A DNA stretch of 50,890 nucleotides from Microbacteriaceae bacterium (GTDB lineage: Bacteria; Actinomycetota; Actinomycetes; Actinomycetales; Microbacteriaceae), in NCBI GenBank assembly GCA_947453475.1, contig CANGGK010000003.1, forward strand, positions 1 to 50,890, read 5' to 3'. The position numbers were made by a program, and so were the translations under genes. Positions 36,489 to 48,912 of this stretch are shown here, piece after piece. The notes below the pieces were generated by a model that saw only the letters and a list, made by a program, of their open reading frames with translations, ran no database searches and had not been told where the DNA came from. The stretch's first letter is position 1, and each line of letters begins with the position of its first letter.

Positions 36489-37364
36489 ATGCCCTCAACC
36501 AAGCCCGACACCGCGAGTCCGCGAGTAAAGCTTGGCAACACCCGAGTCACCGGAAAAGAGCAGTACTACACCCCCGGTGACCTCGCCGGCAAGCTGATTT
36601 CAGAGGTAGCCGGGCTAGTGCCCGACCTGGCAAAACGAACCGTAATCGAACCCGCCGGCGGAACCGGAGCCTTCATAAAGGCAGCGCAAGGCGTTGGTGT
36701 CACGCAGTTTTTGTCATTCGACATCGAACCGAAACATGACCTCGTAAAAAAGGCCGATTTTCTAGTCAAGAAACTTAGCGCGAAGGATGCGGTTACGATT
36801 TCAAACCCGCCCTTCGGAAGAAATAATTCGCTCAGCATTCCTTTCTTCAACAAGGCCGCCCAACACAGCGAATACATCTGTTTCATCGTGCCGCGGTCTT
36901 GGCGAAAGTGGTCGGTAATAAATCGCCTCGACCGCCGCTTTCATCTGATTGCCGACCACGATATCTTGATTGATTACGAAGACGACCTCGGCGAGCGCCT
37001 ATCAAAGCGAACCAGCCTAAGTACGTGCTTTCAAATTTGGCAACGGCGTGAAGAATTGCGCCCGCTGATCAAAGTTCAAGATCTTGGCCTGATTGAAAAG
37101 AGCAGCCCCGAATTGGCAGATGTGGCTCTCACCATTTTTGGCTTCGGTTGCGGCAAAGTTCGAACCGAGTTCGAGCGCAAACCAAACTCGACTGTGATGT
37201 TTCTGAGAGTTATTCACCCCAAGGCACTTACCGCCCTAAAAAGCGTAGATTTCAATAGGTTCTCCAAAAACACCGCTTATACGGCAGCTCTCGCGCTGCC
37301 CGAAATCAACTATCTGTTGAACGAAGCGATTTTTGGGAATCCTCACCTAGAAGAACAGGGTTAA
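36489..37364 (+). CDS. Orphan N6-adenine-type DNA methyltransferase (predicted)
   Basis: The 291-aa protein has the SAM-binding motif EPAGGTGAF (54-62), the catalytic SNPPFG (105-110), and an upstream QYYTP (25-29) as motif X. This order (X, I, IV) is that of gamma-type N6-adenine DNA methyltransferases. It is shorter than most, leaving about 150 C-terminal residues for target recognition. No restriction enzyme or specificity subunit is adjacent, so it is solitary. An RNA adenine methyltransferase is an alternative, since NPPF occurs there too. An ABC exporter gene follows 7 bp after its stop. Confidence 0.72.
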   Translation: MPSTKPDTASPRVKLGNTRVTGKEQYYTPGDLAGKLISEVAGLVPDLAKRTVIEPAGGTGAFIKAAQGVGVTQFLSFDIEPKHDLVKKADFLVKKLSAKDAVTISNPPFGRNNSLSIPFFNKAAQHSEYICFIVPRSWRKWSVINRLDRRFHLIADHDILIDYEDDLGERLSKRTSLSTCFQIWQRREELRPLIKVQDLGLIEKSSPELADVALTIFGFGCGKVRTEFERKPNSTVMFLRVIHPKALTALKSVDFNRFSKNTAYTAALALPEINYLLNEAIFGNPHLEEQG

Positions 37365-37371
37365 CCAAAGC

Positions 37372-39180
37372 ATGAGCATGATGGGTGGTCGCGCACGCGG
37401 CCGAGGCGCCAAAGACACCGGACCAAAGGCTAAGTTCTCGCAACTTGTGCCCTACCTTCTCGAGCACAAACCTGCGCTTTGGATTGCGATGGGGCTCTCG
37501 GTGCTCGGGGCGGCAATCAGCCTCGCTCAGCCGCTGGTTGTTGGCCAGGTAATCACCGCTGTTCAAAAAGGTGGCAACTTGGGGCCGCTGGTTTTCTTGC
37601 TAGTTACGGTCATCCTGGGTTCTGCCGTTAGCGGCGGTTTTATGTATTACGTGTTGGCCAAGGCGGGCGAGGGCGTTGTGTTCTCTGCTCGCCAGAAGCT
37701 TGCTCACCGACTACTCAAGCTTCCTATTCACGAATATGACCTGCGCCGAACCGGCGACCTGGTTTCAAGAGTCGGTTCTGACACAACCTTGCTACGTGCC
37801 GTGCTTACTCAGGGCCTTGTCGATGCTGTGGGTGGCATCTTGATTTTTGTTGGCTCGCTAATTGCCATGGCAATCATCGACCCACTATTGCTGGGTCTCA
37901 CGCTGCTGATGGTTGTCGTTGCTATTGCCTCAATTGCGGTCACCGCGCGCCAGGTTCGCTCGGCGACCACTAAGGCGCAACAACGTGTCGGTGACATGTC
38001 GGCTGCCGTAGACCGTGCGCTTTCTGCTGTTCGCACCATTCGTGCAGCGCGGGCCGAACACCGCGAAAGCCAAGCCATCGTTACCGACGCTAATGAGGCT
38101 TTCAAACAGGGCGTGAAGATTGCCCGCATCAACGCCATGATCACACCGATCGCCGGCCTAGCCATGAACGGTGCCTTTATCGTGGTGCTCGGCGTTGGCG
38201 GCTACCGCGTAGCCACCGGCACAACTTCGGTGGCCAGCCTGATCACCTTCATCTTGCTAATGTTCCAAATGATTCGACCTCTAGGCCAGGCCTTCGGCGC
38301 CTACAGCTCGGTGCAGTCTGGGTTGGGAGCTTTGGCGCGCATCCAAGAAATTTTGGATGTTCCACTCGAAGAGACCGAGACCGAAGCACGCAACTCGGCC
38401 AAGGTGGTTGCCGTCAATGAACAGGCCATCGAATTCAAGGATGTTTCGTTCGGCTACGCCGCACCACCGGAGACCGAAGAAAACCCAAACCCTGAGTCTC
38501 GTGAAGTACTCCACAAAGTATCGTTTCAGATCAAACGCGGTGCCCGAGTGGCATTGGTCGGCCCATCGGGTTCCGGCAAATCAACCATCTTCTCGCTTAT
38601 CGAACGCTTCTATGAACCTTCGACCGGTGAAATCTTCATGGATGGCCAGGCAGTCACCAGCATAAGTCGCGGTGCTCTGCGCTCACAGATTGGTTATGTC
38701 GAGCAGGATGCCCCGGTGCTTGCCGGTTCACTTCGCGCCAACCTAATGATTGGTTCACCGGAGGCCACCGATGAGCAGCTCACCGCTGTGCTTGCCGAGG
38801 TAAACCTCACCGAGGTTCTCGAGCGCGATAAGCGCGGCTTGGATGCTGAGGTGGGCGAGAACGGCATCATGCTCTCGGGCGGTGAACGCCAGAGACTGGC
38901 GATTGCCCGAGCACTGCTGTCTGCTCCCCCGATTCTCTTGCTCGATGAGTCGACTTCGTCGCTCGACGGCCTCAACGAACAGCGCATGCGAGAGGCCATC
39001 GATGCAGTTGCCAAGAATCGTACGCTTCTGGTTATCGCTCACCGACTCTCAACCGTTGTCGATAGCGACCAGATCATCGTGCTCGAACACGGCAAGGTCA
39101 TCGGAGTGGGAACGCACAGCGAGTTAGTCGAATCTACACCGCTCTATAAGAAGCTGGCGAAGCAACAACTTCTCGTCTAA
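37372..39180 (+). CDS. ABC exporter, fused membrane and ATPase domains
   Basis: The 602-aa half-transporter has a six-helix exporter membrane domain (about 20-320) and a C-terminal ATPase domain. The ATPase domain has Walker A GPSGSGKST, signature LSGGERQRLAIARALL, Walker B ILLLDESTSSLDG and H-loop IAHRLSTVVDSD. It would work as a homodimer exporting lipid, peptide or drug; the substrate is not predictable. A basic N-terminus (GGRARGRGAKD) precedes the first helix. It lies 7 bp after the methyltransferase gene with no good ribosome site, suggesting co-transcription. Confidence 0.9.
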   Translation: MSMMGGRARGRGAKDTGPKAKFSQLVPYLLEHKPALWIAMGLSVLGAAISLAQPLVVGQVITAVQKGGNLGPLVFLLVTVILGSAVSGGFMYYVLAKAGEGVVFSARQKLAHRLLKLPIHEYDLRRTGDLVSRVGSDTTLLRAVLTQGLVDAVGGILIFVGSLIAMAIIDPLLLGLTLLMVVVAIASIAVTARQVRSATTKAQQRVGDMSAAVDRALSAVRTIRAARAEHRESQAIVTDANEAFKQGVKIARINAMITPIAGLAMNGAFIVVLGVGGYRVATGTTSVASLITFILLMFQMIRPLGQAFGAYSSVQSGLGALARIQEILDVPLEETETEARNSAKVVAVNEQAIEFKDVSFGYAAPPETEENPNPESREVLHKVSFQIKRGARVALVGPSGSGKSTIFSLIERFYEPSTGEIFMDGQAVTSISRGALRSQIGYVEQDAPVLAGSLRANLMIGSPEATDEQLTAVLAEVNLTEVLERDKRGLDAEVGENGIMLSGGERQRLAIARALLSAPPILLLDESTSSLDGLNEQRMREAIDAVAKNRTLLVIAHRLSTVVDSDQIIVLEHGKVIGVGTHSELVESTPLYKKLAKQQLLV

Positions 39181-39198
39181 TTGAGCGCGGCATCCTTG

Positions 39199-39215
39199 TA
39201 TTCTTAGAAAAGAAT
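39199..39215 (+). promoter_or_regulatory. Candidate promoter and operator of the kyn operon
   Basis: ATTCTT-AGAA-AAGAAT is a perfect inverted repeat at 39200-39215. It overlaps TATTCT (39199-39204), a plausible -10 that would give a 28-nt leader with AAAGG before the ATG. A repressor bound here would block the promoter; the regulator is unknown. Confidence 0.4.
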
Positions 39216-39238
39216 TTCAATGTTGAAAGGTGCCGCTC

Positions 39239-40537
39239 ATGGCTCTACCTACCGAACGCAGTTACGCCGAAGCTTTGGACGCACAAGATCCGCTAGCGAA
39301 ATACAAGGCGCAGTTTCAGATCAGTGACCCTGAGCTTTGTTACCTTGACGGCAACTCGCTCGGTCGCCTTCCGCTTGCCGCCGTCGCTGGCGTAAATGAC
39401 TTTCTAACCAACGAGTGGGGTCGCGAACTGGTCGATGGTTGGGCGCACTGGATTGATGAATCTCAGGCTGCCGGTAACCTACTTGGCCGTGCAGTTCTCG
39501 GTGCCGCAGAGGGCCAGACCCTCGTGCAAGACACCACCTCGGTGAACTTCTACCAAATGTGCCTGGCGGCAATCAAGGCTCGCCCGGGTCGCAAGACCAT
39601 CATCATCGACGCATCGAACTTCCCTACCGACCGATACATCCTTGCCGGCATTGCCAAGGATTTTGGCTTGAACCTCGTGACCCTAAACAACGACGGCACC
39701 GGTGGCCCTGGTTCGGTTGACATCGAGGCCGACTGCGAGCTGATTTCACCTGAGGCACTTGCTCCACACCTAAACGACGACGTCGCCCTGGTCACCCTGC
39801 AGGCGATTCACTATCGCTCGGGTAGCCGCCCTGACATCAAGGCAATCACTGACCTGGTTCGCTCACACGGTGGGCTCGTGGTTTGGGATGCTTCTCACGC
39901 GGCCGGCGCTATCGACCTTCGCTTTGACGAATGGGGCGTAGACCTAGCGGTTGGATGCACCTATAAGTATGGAAACGCCGGCCCTGGTTCACCGGCTTGG
40001 CTCTATGTTGCCAAGCGCGTTCAGGCCGAGGTTATGCCAACCATTCAAGGATGGTTTGCCAACGACAAGCAGTTCGAGATGGGCCCATTCTTTGAGGTCG
40101 CCGATGGAATTCGTCGCTTTCAGATTGCCAGCCCTTCGATCATCGGCATCCGCGTGATGCAGGCGAGCTACCGAATGATTGAAGATGCCGGAATGGCATC
40201 AATCAGCGCCAAGGCCGCTGCCGGCAGCCAACTCATCCTTGACCTTTTTGATGCCTGGTTGGCGCCACTAGGGTTCACTTTGCTGACACCTCGCGAGGCA
40301 AACCGCCGCGGTGGGCACATCACCGTTGGTCACCCGGAAGCCAAGAAAATCGCGGCCGGAATGCGCAAGTTTGCCAACGTTGTGCCCGACTACCGCACAC
40401 CAGATTCGATTCGCCTCGCCATGGCTCCACTGCCGACCAGCTACGTCGAAATCTGGGATGGCCTTCTCCGTATGCGCGACCTGGTTGCCTCAAAAAAGTA
40501 CCTCGAGGTTGAAGACAACGGAAGCCGAGTTACCTAA
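39239..40537 (+). CDS. kynU: Kynureninase
   Basis: The 432-aa PLP enzyme cleaves kynurenine to anthranilate and alanine. LDGNSLGRLP near the N-terminus, VWDASHAAGAIDL (PLP-binding Asp) and GCTYKYGNAGPGSPAWLYV with the PLP Lys at about 243 are family hallmarks. The ATG at 39239 is preferred to a GTG three codons earlier because AAAGG stands 8-9 nt upstream. It overlaps kynA by TAATG. No formamidase gene lies between them. Confidence 0.92.
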   Translation: MALPTERSYAEALDAQDPLAKYKAQFQISDPELCYLDGNSLGRLPLAAVAGVNDFLTNEWGRELVDGWAHWIDESQAAGNLLGRAVLGAAEGQTLVQDTTSVNFYQMCLAAIKARPGRKTIIIDASNFPTDRYILAGIAKDFGLNLVTLNNDGTGGPGSVDIEADCELISPEALAPHLNDDVALVTLQAIHYRSGSRPDIKAITDLVRSHGGLVVWDASHAAGAIDLRFDEWGVDLAVGCTYKYGNAGPGSPAWLYVAKRVQAEVMPTIQGWFANDKQFEMGPFFEVADGIRRFQIASPSIIGIRVMQASYRMIEDAGMASISAKAAAGSQLILDLFDAWLAPLGFTLLTPREANRRGGHITVGHPEAKKIAAGMRKFANVVPDYRTPDSIRLAMAPLPTSYVEIWDGLLRMRDLVASKKYLEVEDNGSRVT

Positions 40538-41369
40538 TGACAACCGCTAACGGCGAGCAAAAAGCCATCACCTACATTTCTTACCTGAAGGTGGATGAAC
40601 TCCTCGAGCTGCAAAAGCCCGAGTCTGACGGTGAGCACGATGAGATGCTGTTCATCATCATTCACCAGACCTATGAACTTTGGTTCAAGCAGATGCTGCA
40701 CGAGATCGCCGAATTGCAGCGGGTTCTCCCGTTGGGTGAGACCCACCGCGCGCTGGCGATTCTTGGTCGCGTGCGCACGATTATGAAGACCTGTGTCGGC
40801 CAGCTCGACATTCTCGAAACCATGACTCCCCTGCAGTTCAACACCTTCCGAGGCCGCCTGCAATCTTCTAGCGGTTTCCAATCGGCTCAGTTCAGAGAGT
40901 TTGAGGCAGTTCTAGGTCGACGCGATCAAGCCGGGGCCGGTGCCGATAAGCATTCTGGAATGGGAATGGCCGAACATCTCATCCCTGGTTCGCCGGCCCG
41001 CGCAAGGGTCGAAGCAGCAATGACCAGCCCATCGCTTTGGGATAGCGCACTGGCTTACCTCGCCGGTCGCGGGCATGGCATTCCAGCCGAGGTTTTGACT
41101 CGCGACGTGGCGGTTGGCTACGAGGCGCACGAAGGCGTGCAAGATGTTCTGCTCACCGTGCACCGCGAAGACCCAGATGCTGCGGCTATATGCGAGCGAC
41201 TAGTTGACTTGGATGAAGGCCTGCAAGAGTGGCGCTATCGCCACGTGAAAATGGTTGAACGCACCATTGGTCACAAGATGGGTTCGGGCGGTTCTTCGGG
41301 CGTCGGCTACCTGGCTTCAACCCTGTTTCGCCCGGTGTTCCCAGACCTTTGGGCAATACGCTCGCGTTT

Positions 41370-41373
<4 letters not shown>
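40537..41373 (+). CDS. kynA: Tryptophan 2,3-dioxygenase
   Basis: The 278-aa heme enzyme opens the tryptophan indole ring to N-formylkynurenine. It has IIHQTYELWFKQMLHE, with the substrate-contacting His, and FRGRLQSSSGFQSAQFRE. WRYRHVKMVERTIGHKMGSGGSSG carries the heme-ligand His near residue 238. Length is normal. Its stop codon overlaps that of convergent mntH. Confidence 0.95.
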
Positions 41374-43581
<2,208 letters not shown>

Positions 43582-45726
43582 TTAGAGCATGCAGCTGACG
43601 CAGTCGGCAACTTCGGTGCCTTCTAGTGCCATCTGACGAATGCGAACGTAGTAAATGGTCTTGATGCCTGCGCGCCAAGCCTGAATCTGTGCCTTGTTGA
43701 CATCGCGGGTAGTTGCGGTGTCCTTGAAGAACAAGGTCAGTGACAGACCCTGGTCAACGTGCTGAGTTGCTGCGGCGTAAGTCTCGATGATCTTTTCAGG
43801 ACCAATCTCGTACGCGTCGTCGTAGAACTCTAGGTTGTCGTTGGTAAGGAACGGAGCCGGGTAGTAAACGCGACCTAGCTTGCCTTCCTTGCGAATCTCA
43901 ATCTTTGAAGCAACCGGGTGAATCGAGCTGGTTGAGTTGTTGATGTATGAGATCGAACCGGTTGGTGGAACAGCCTGAAGGTTCTGGTTGTAGATACCGT
44001 GCTTCATGACTGAGTCGCGAAGTGCGCTCCAGTCTTCTTGAGTAGGAATGGCGATGCCAGCGGTTGCAAATAGCTCTGCAACACGTGCGGTTGCCGGCTT
44101 CCACTCTTCTTGGGTGTACTTGTTGAAGAACTCACCGGTTGCATACTTCGAGTTCTCGAAGTTGCCGAACACCTTGCCGCGCTCGATTGCGATCAGGTTC
44201 GATGCGCGAATCGCGTGGTAAACCACGGTGTAGAAGTAGATGTTGGTGAAGTCGATGCCTTCTTCTGAACCATAGTGAACGCGCTCACGTGCTAGGTAGC
44301 CGTGCAGGTTCATCTGGCCAAGACCGATTGCGTGCGACTGGTCGTTACCGTACTGAATCGAACGAACCGACTCGATGGCTGACAAGTCAGACACGGCGGT
44401 AAGTGCGCGGATAGCGGCCTCAACGGTGCCACCGAAGTCTGGCGAATCCATTGCCATGGCAATGTTCATCGAACCAAGGTTGCAAGAGATGTCCTTGCCG
44501 ATCTCGTTGTAGCTGAGGTCAGCGTTGTAGGTGGTCGGGGTGTTGACCTGAAGAATCTCTGAGCAGAGGTTCGACATGTTGATGCGACCCTCGATTGGGT
44601 TGGTGCGGTTTACGGTGTCTTCGTAAACGATGTATGGGTAACCCGACTCAAACTGAAGCTCGGCGATGGTCTCGAACAACTGACGTGCCTTGATCTTGGT
44701 CTTCTTGATGCGAGCATCGTCAACCATCTCTTGGTACTTGTCGGTAACCGAGATGTCGCTGAATGGCACTCCGTATACCTTCTCAACGTCGTAAGGAGAG
44801 AAGAGGTACATGTCTTCGTTGTTCTTAGCAAGCTCAAGGGTTACGTCTGGAACGACGACTCCGAGGCTTAGGGTCTTGATGCGAACCTTCTCATCGGCGT
44901 TCTCGCGCTTGGTGTCGAGGAACTTCATGATGTCTGGGTGGTGAACGTTTAGGTAAACGGCACCGGCACCCTGGCGGGCACCCAGCTGGTTTGCGTAGCT
45001 GAATGAGTCTTCGAGAAGCTTCATTACCGGGATAACGCCCGACGACTGGCCCTCAATCTTCTTGATTGGTGCACCAGACTCACGGATGTTGGTTAGTGAG
45101 AGTGCAACACCGCCACCGCGCTTTGACAGCTGAAGTGATGAGTTGATGGCACGAGCGATTGACTCCATGTTGTCTTCGGTGCGAAGCAAGAAGCATGAGA
45201 CGAACTCGCCGCGCTGAGCCTTGCCACAGTTTAGGAAGGTAGGAGTTGCCGGCTGGAAACGACCGGTGATCATCTCTTCAACAAGCTTTAGAGCACGCTC
45301 TTCTGAACCCTCGGCAAGAACCAAAGCGGTCATAACCACGCGGTGCTCGAAGCGCTCTAGGTAGTGTGCGCCATCGAAGGTCTTCATTGCGTAGCTGGTG
45401 AAGAACTTGAAAGCACCGAGGAACGACTCAAAGCGGAACTTGAATGAGAACGCGTAGTCGTGAATCTTGGTCAAGAACTCGAAGCTGTACATGTCGAGCA
45501 CCTCTGGCTCGTAGTACTCCTTCTCGACTAGAAAGTCGAGGCGCTCCTTGAGGTTGTGGAAGAACACAGTGTTCATGTTCACGTGCTCTAGGAAGTACTG
45601 GCGTGCGGCCAGCTTGTCCTTGTCGAACTGAATCTTGCCCTCGTCGTTGTAGAGGTTCAGCATCGCGTTTAGCTCGTGGTAGCCCAGGGTCGATGCCTGA
45701 GTCTTTTCCATCAGTGTTGATTCCAT
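43582..45726 (-). CDS. nrdE: Class Ib ribonucleotide reductase alpha subunit
   Basis: The 714-aa catalytic subunit reduces ribonucleoside diphosphates. Active-site cysteines lie in [13 protein letters not shown] and in [12 protein letters not shown], and the C-terminal redox pair is CVSC, re-reduced by NrdH. There is no N-terminal ATP cone, as in class Ib. The start at 45726 has GGAG 6 nt upstream. An in-frame ATG at 45711 touching the nrdI stop (TGATG) is an alternative, and the much longer upstream frame is rejected. Confidence 0.94.
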   Translation of the reverse strand: MESTLMEKTQASTLGYHELNAMLNLYNDEGKIQFDKDKLAARQYFLEHVNMNTVFFHNLKERLDFLVEKEYYEPEVLDMYSFEFLTKIHDYAFSFKFRFESFLGAFKFFTSYAMKTFDGAHYLERFEHRVVMTALVLAEGSEERALKLVEEMITGRFQPATPTFLNCGKAQRGEFVSCFLLRTEDNMESIARAINSSLQLSKRGGGVALSLTNIRESGAPIKKIEGQSSGVIPVMKLLEDSFSYANQLGARQGAGAVYLNVHHPDIMKFLDTKRENADEKVRIKTLSLGVVVPDVTLELAKNNEDMYLFSPYDVEKVYGVPFSDISVTDKYQEMVDDARIKKTKIKARQLFETIAELQFESGYPYIVYEDTVNRTNPIEGRINMSNLCSEILQVNTPTTYNADLSYNEIGKDISCNLGSMNIAMAMDSPDFGGTVEAAIRALTAVSDLSAIESVRSIQYGNDQSHAIGLGQMNLHGYLARERVHYGSEEGIDFTNIYFYTVVYHAIRASNLIAIERGKVFGNFENSKYATGEFFNKYTQEEWKPATARVAELFATAGIAIPTQEDWSALRDSVMKHGIYNQNLQAVPPTGSISYINNSTSSIHPVASKIEIRKEGKLGRVYYPAPFLTNDNLEFYDDAYEIGPEKIIETYAAATQHVDQGLSLTLFFKDTATTRDVNKAQIQAWRAGIKTIYYVRIRQMALEGTEVADCVSCML

Positions 45727-46112
45727 AGTGTCTCCATTTTTTTGTGCACGACTTCGACGTCGTAAGGGGTTCCCAGCAACTCGAACCGGTGGATCAGTGG
45801 GACGTGGCATTTCATTGCCACAATCTCGCCGGCCCGACAGTATTTGTCGCCGAAGTTGGTGTTTCCCGCGGCTATGACACCACGGATAAAATCTCTGTTT
45901 TGCTGCTGGTTGAGGAATCGAATGACCTGTTTTGGAACACTGGTTGCATCGTCGCCTCCCCCGTAGGTTGGAACGATTAGAACATAAGGCTCAGACATCA
46001 TCAGAGGAGTCTCAGATGCCATTACCGGAATTCTGTGGTGCTGAACGCCTAGTTTGTCGACGAAGCGTTTGGTGTTCTCAGAGACATTCGAAAAATAAGC
46101 AATTTCGAACAT
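45711..46112 (-). CDS. nrdI: NrdI flavodoxin-like protein
   Basis: The 133-aa FMN protein supplies oxidant for assembling the Mn2-tyrosyl cofactor of NrdF. The phosphate loop [20 protein letters not shown] and the flavin loop [12 protein letters not shown] are conserved. It lies 12 bp after nrdH and overlaps the start of nrdE. Confidence 0.94.
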   Translation of the reverse strand: MFEIAYFSNVSENTKRFVDKLGVQHHRIPVMASETPLMMSEPYVLIVPTYGGGDDATSVPKQVIRFLNQQQNRDFIRGVIAAGNTNFGDKYCRAGEIVAMKCHVPLIHRFELLGTPYDVEVVHKKMETLWNQH

Positions 46113-46124
46113 CTTCGGAGGTCT

Positions 46125-46352
46125 TTAGGCTGCGGCTAGCTTGGCGATCATGTCAGGACGGAAGCCTGACCAGTGGTCGTCGCCAGCGATAACAACTGGA
46201 GCTGCCTGGTAGCCGAGAGCCTTAACTAGCTCTAGCGCGGTCTCATCCTGGCTCATGTCAACCACGTTGTACTCAACGTCGTTGCGGTCAAGGAACTTCT
46301 TGGTGCTGTCACACTGGACGCATGAAGGAAGTGTGTAAACGGTAACGGTCAT
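46125..46352 (-). CDS. nrdH: NrdH glutaredoxin-like protein
   Basis: The 75-aa electron donor of NrdE has the redox motif CVQC at residues 11-14 and the C-terminal WSGFRPDMI typical of NrdH. It is the first gene of the nrdHIEF-mntH operon. AGAGGAG precedes the ATG. Confidence 0.95.
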   Translation of the reverse strand: MTVTVYTLPSCVQCDSTKKFLDRNDVEYNVVDMSQDETALELVKALGYQAAPVVIAGDDHWSGFRPDMIAKLAAA

Positions 46353-46658
46353 GATGTTTCTCCTCTAAATCTAAAAATCACTAACTTTGGCCTTTATATC
46401 GGCAGAAATGCTGGTTTTTGCCAGTTTTAGCGCATCTCGTGATTTGAGCGCTTTTCCCCGTTTTTTGGCTTATTTAGTTCAGATGTCAAGAGTAAGCCCT
46501 AGATGTAGTGCTTCGCAAATAAGTTTGGGCGTGTCGCGCAAAGATTAATTAAAACTTTCCGTTTCCGGCAAATTCATCGAAATAACTCCGCGTGGCGCGC
46601 TCAAATAGCCCCAAAATGGGTGAAAAATGGACTGCTTTTTTGGCCGAGTGACGAAAAA
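46353..46658 (-). promoter_or_regulatory. AT-rich upstream region of the nrd operon with an NrdR-like box
   Basis: There is no gene in these 306 bp, which are visibly more AT-rich than the flanks. On the minus strand CTACATCTAG (46499-46508) fits the NrdR-box core CwATATaTwG with two deviations. The partner box usually found about three helical turns away is not clear. A TATAAA at 46393-46398 could be the -10, giving a leader of about 34 nt. TTGACA at 46484-46489 has no matching -10. CAAATAAGTTTG at 46516-46527 is a second partial palindrome. No convincing terminator for folD was found. Confidence 0.3.
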
Positions 46659-47528
46659 CTAGCGTGAAGCCGCGTCAACTACATTCTTGACCAGCATTGC
46701 GCGGGTCATCGGGCCCACTCCGCCCGGGTTTGGCGATAGCCAACCGGCGATTTCGGCAACGCGTGGGTCGATGTCTCCGACCAGAGTGGCCTTGCCGCCC
46801 TCGCCTTCGACTCGGGTGATGCCAACATCTAGCACGGCAGCACCAGGCTTAATCCACTCAGGTTGAACGAAGTGTGCGACACCCAGGGCGCCAATCACTA
46901 CATCGGCGCGCTTTACGGCAGCCTCGAGGTTGCGCGAGGCCGAGTGCAACAAGGTGACGGTTGAGTCGATGCCCTTGCGAGTCATAAGTAGACCCAGTGG
47001 GCGACCAACGGTTACTCCGCGGCCAATGATGGCAACTTCGGCACCCTTTAGTGGCACTTCGTAACGGTTTAGCAGTTCGACGATTCCGGCGGGGGTGCAA
47101 GGCAGCGGTGAAGTGAGTTCCCCAGCAACACCAAGAACCAACCGCCCTAGGTTTACCGGGTGCAGGCCATCGGCATCCTTGTCTGGGTCAATCAGCTCTA
47201 GCATCTCGTTGGTGTCGATGCCGAAAGGCAATGGCAACTGGATGATGTAACCGGTGACATCCTTGGCAGAGTTCAGGTCGCGAATGGCGGCACGAACATC
47301 TGCAGAAGATGCAGACTCTGGCAGATCGATGCGAATCGAGTGAATGCCAACCTCGGCGCAGTCGCGGTGCTTGCCGCCAACATAAGAGTGCGAGCCGGGG
47401 TCATCGCCGACCAACAAGGTGCCAAGGCCGGGGGTGATTCCCTTTTGCTTTAGGTGGATGACGCGCTCGGCAAGCTCAGCCTTGATTGCCTTTGCGGTGG
47501 CAAGGCCGTCGAGCTTGATTGCGGTCAT
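46659..47528 (-). CDS. folD: Methylenetetrahydrofolate dehydrogenase/cyclohydrolase
   Basis: The 289-aa bifunctional enzyme interconverts methylene-, methenyl- and 10-formyl-tetrahydrofolate. [17 protein letters not shown] contains the catalytic Lys. [38 protein letters not shown] (NADP-binding) and the terminal [12 protein letters not shown] are typical. It lies 51 bp after glyA on the same strand and is probably co-transcribed. Confidence 0.95.
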   Translation of the reverse strand: MTAIKLDGLATAKAIKAELAERVIHLKQKGITPGLGTLLVGDDPGSHSYVGGKHRDCAEVGIHSIRIDLPESASSADVRAAIRDLNSAKDVTGYIIQLPLPFGIDTNEMLELIDPDKDADGLHPVNLGRLVLGVAGELTSPLPCTPAGIVELLNRYEVPLKGAEVAIIGRGVTVGRPLGLLMTRKGIDSTVTLLHSASRNLEAAVKRADVVIGALGVAHFVQPEWIKPGAAVLDVGITRVEGEGGKATLVGDIDPRVAEIAGWLSPNPGGVGPMTRAMLVKNVVDAASR

Positions 47529-47579
47529 CTACTTCTCTCTAGTTCAAAGTGCGTTTGGCCGAGGCCCGAAACCTAGTGG

Positions 47580-48851
47580 TTACCAGGTTTCCAAACCGCT
47601 GTATAGCGGGAAGGCTTCGGTCAACTTGGTGGTGCGAGCGCGAAGTGCTGCGATGTCTGGGTTTGGCACTAGAACACCTGCGATGATCTCGGCAACCTCG
47701 GCGAACTCGGCGGCACCAAAGCCACGCGTTGCTAGCGCCGGGGTTCCGATGCGAACACCAGAGGTGACCATTGCCGGACGAGGGTCGTTTGGCACCGAGT
47801 TGCGGTTTACGGTAATGCCAACCTCGTGCAACAAGTCTTCGGTCTCTTGGCCGTTGATCGGAGCATTGCGCAGATCAACCAAAACTAGGTGAACCTTGGT
47901 GCTGCCGGTGAGCACCTGAACACCGTTAGCAACGACATCGGCCTGCATCAAGCGGTTGGCGATGATTGCAGCACCTTCTAGAGTGCGCTTCTGACGATCC
48001 TTGAACTCTTCGGTCATCGCTGCCTTGAACGAAACTGCCTTTGCGGCGATTACGTGCATTAGCGGGCCACCCTGCTGACCAGGGAACACTGCCGAGTCAA
48101 TCTTCTTGGCGTACTCTGCCTTGCAAAGGATCAAACCTGAGCGTGGGCCACCAAGGGTCTTGTGCACGGTGGTTGAAACCACGTCTGCAAATGGAACCGG
48201 GTTAGGGTGCAGACCAGCTGCAACCAGACCCGAGAAGTGAGCCATGTCGACCCAAAGCTTTGCGCCAACTTCGTCGGCAATCTTGCGGAACTCGGCAAAG
48301 TCGAGGTGCTGAGAATAAGCAGACCAGCCGGCGATAAGAACCTGAGGCTTTACTTCGTGGGCGCGGGCGCGAACGATATCCATGTCAATCAGGTTGGTCT
48401 CGGCGTTTAGCTCGTAAGCGTGCGCTTCATACATCTTGCCCGAGAAGTTCAAGCGCATACCGTGGGTTAGGTGACCACCGTGCGCCAATTCAAGACCAAG
48501 GATGCGGTCGCCAGGGCTAGCCAGCGCCATTAGTACCGCGGCGTTAGCCGAAGCACCCGAGTGTGGCTGAACGTTTGCGTGCTCGGCACCGAAAAGTTCT
48601 TTCGCGCGGTCGCGAGCTAGGTTTTCGGCAACATCGACAGCCTCGCAACCACCGTAATAGCGCTTGCCAGGGTAGCCCTCGGCATACTTGTTGGTTAGAA
48701 CTGAGCCCTGAGCTTCAAGCACACCTCGTGAAACGAAGTTTTCGCTGGCAATCATCTCAAGCATGTTGCGCTGGCGGTTTAGCTCAGCGGTCAGAACAGC
48801 TGCGATCTCTGGATCGGTTTCGCTAAGTGGCAAGTTGAATGAAGAAGACAT
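47580..48851 (-). CDS. glyA: Serine hydroxymethyltransferase
   Basis: The 423-aa PLP enzyme makes glycine and methylene-tetrahydrofolate from serine. [27 protein letters not shown] and the PLP Lys (about 230) in [13 protein letters not shown] are clear. The frame runs further upstream, but the ATG at 48851 has AGGAG at good spacing and gives the normal length. Confidence 0.96.
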   Translation of the reverse strand: MSSSFNLPLSETDPEIAAVLTAELNRQRNMLEMIASENFVSRGVLEAQGSVLTNKYAEGYPGKRYYGGCEAVDVAENLARDRAKELFGAEHANVQPHSGASANAAVLMALASPGDRILGLELAHGGHLTHGMRLNFSGKMYEAHAYELNAETNLIDMDIVRARAHEVKPQVLIAGWSAYSQHLDFAEFRKIADEVGAKLWVDMAHFSGLVAAGLHPNPVPFADVVSTTVHKTLGGPRSGLILCKAEYAKKIDSAVFPGQQGGPLMHVIAAKAVSFKAAMTEEFKDRQKRTLEGAAIIANRLMQADVVANGVQVLTGSTKVHLVLVDLRNAPINGQETEDLLHEVGITVNRNSVPNDPRPAMVTSGVRIGTPALATRGFGAAEFAEVAEIIAGVLVPNPDIAALRARTTKLTEAFPLYSGLETW

Positions 48852-48885
48852 TAATGGGCTCCTAAAGGCCTGATGCGGTGAGGTA

Positions 48886-48891
48886 ATTCTA
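48886..48891 (-). promoter_or_regulatory. -10 element (TAGAAT) of glyA
   Basis: TAGAAT on the minus strand would start transcription near 48879, giving a leader of about 28 nt that includes the AGGAG ribosome site. It lies 8 bp from the -10 of divergent purU. Confidence 0.5.
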
Positions 48892-48899
48892 CCATCGGA

Positions 48900-48905
48900 T
48901 AAACT
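48900..48905 (+). promoter_or_regulatory. -10 element (TAAACT) of purU
   Basis: TAAACT ends 7 nt before the ATG at 48913, consistent with a leaderless transcript. GGGAG between the two sits too close to the ATG to be a normal ribosome site. Confidence 0.5.
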
Positions 48906-48912
48906 GGGAGTT

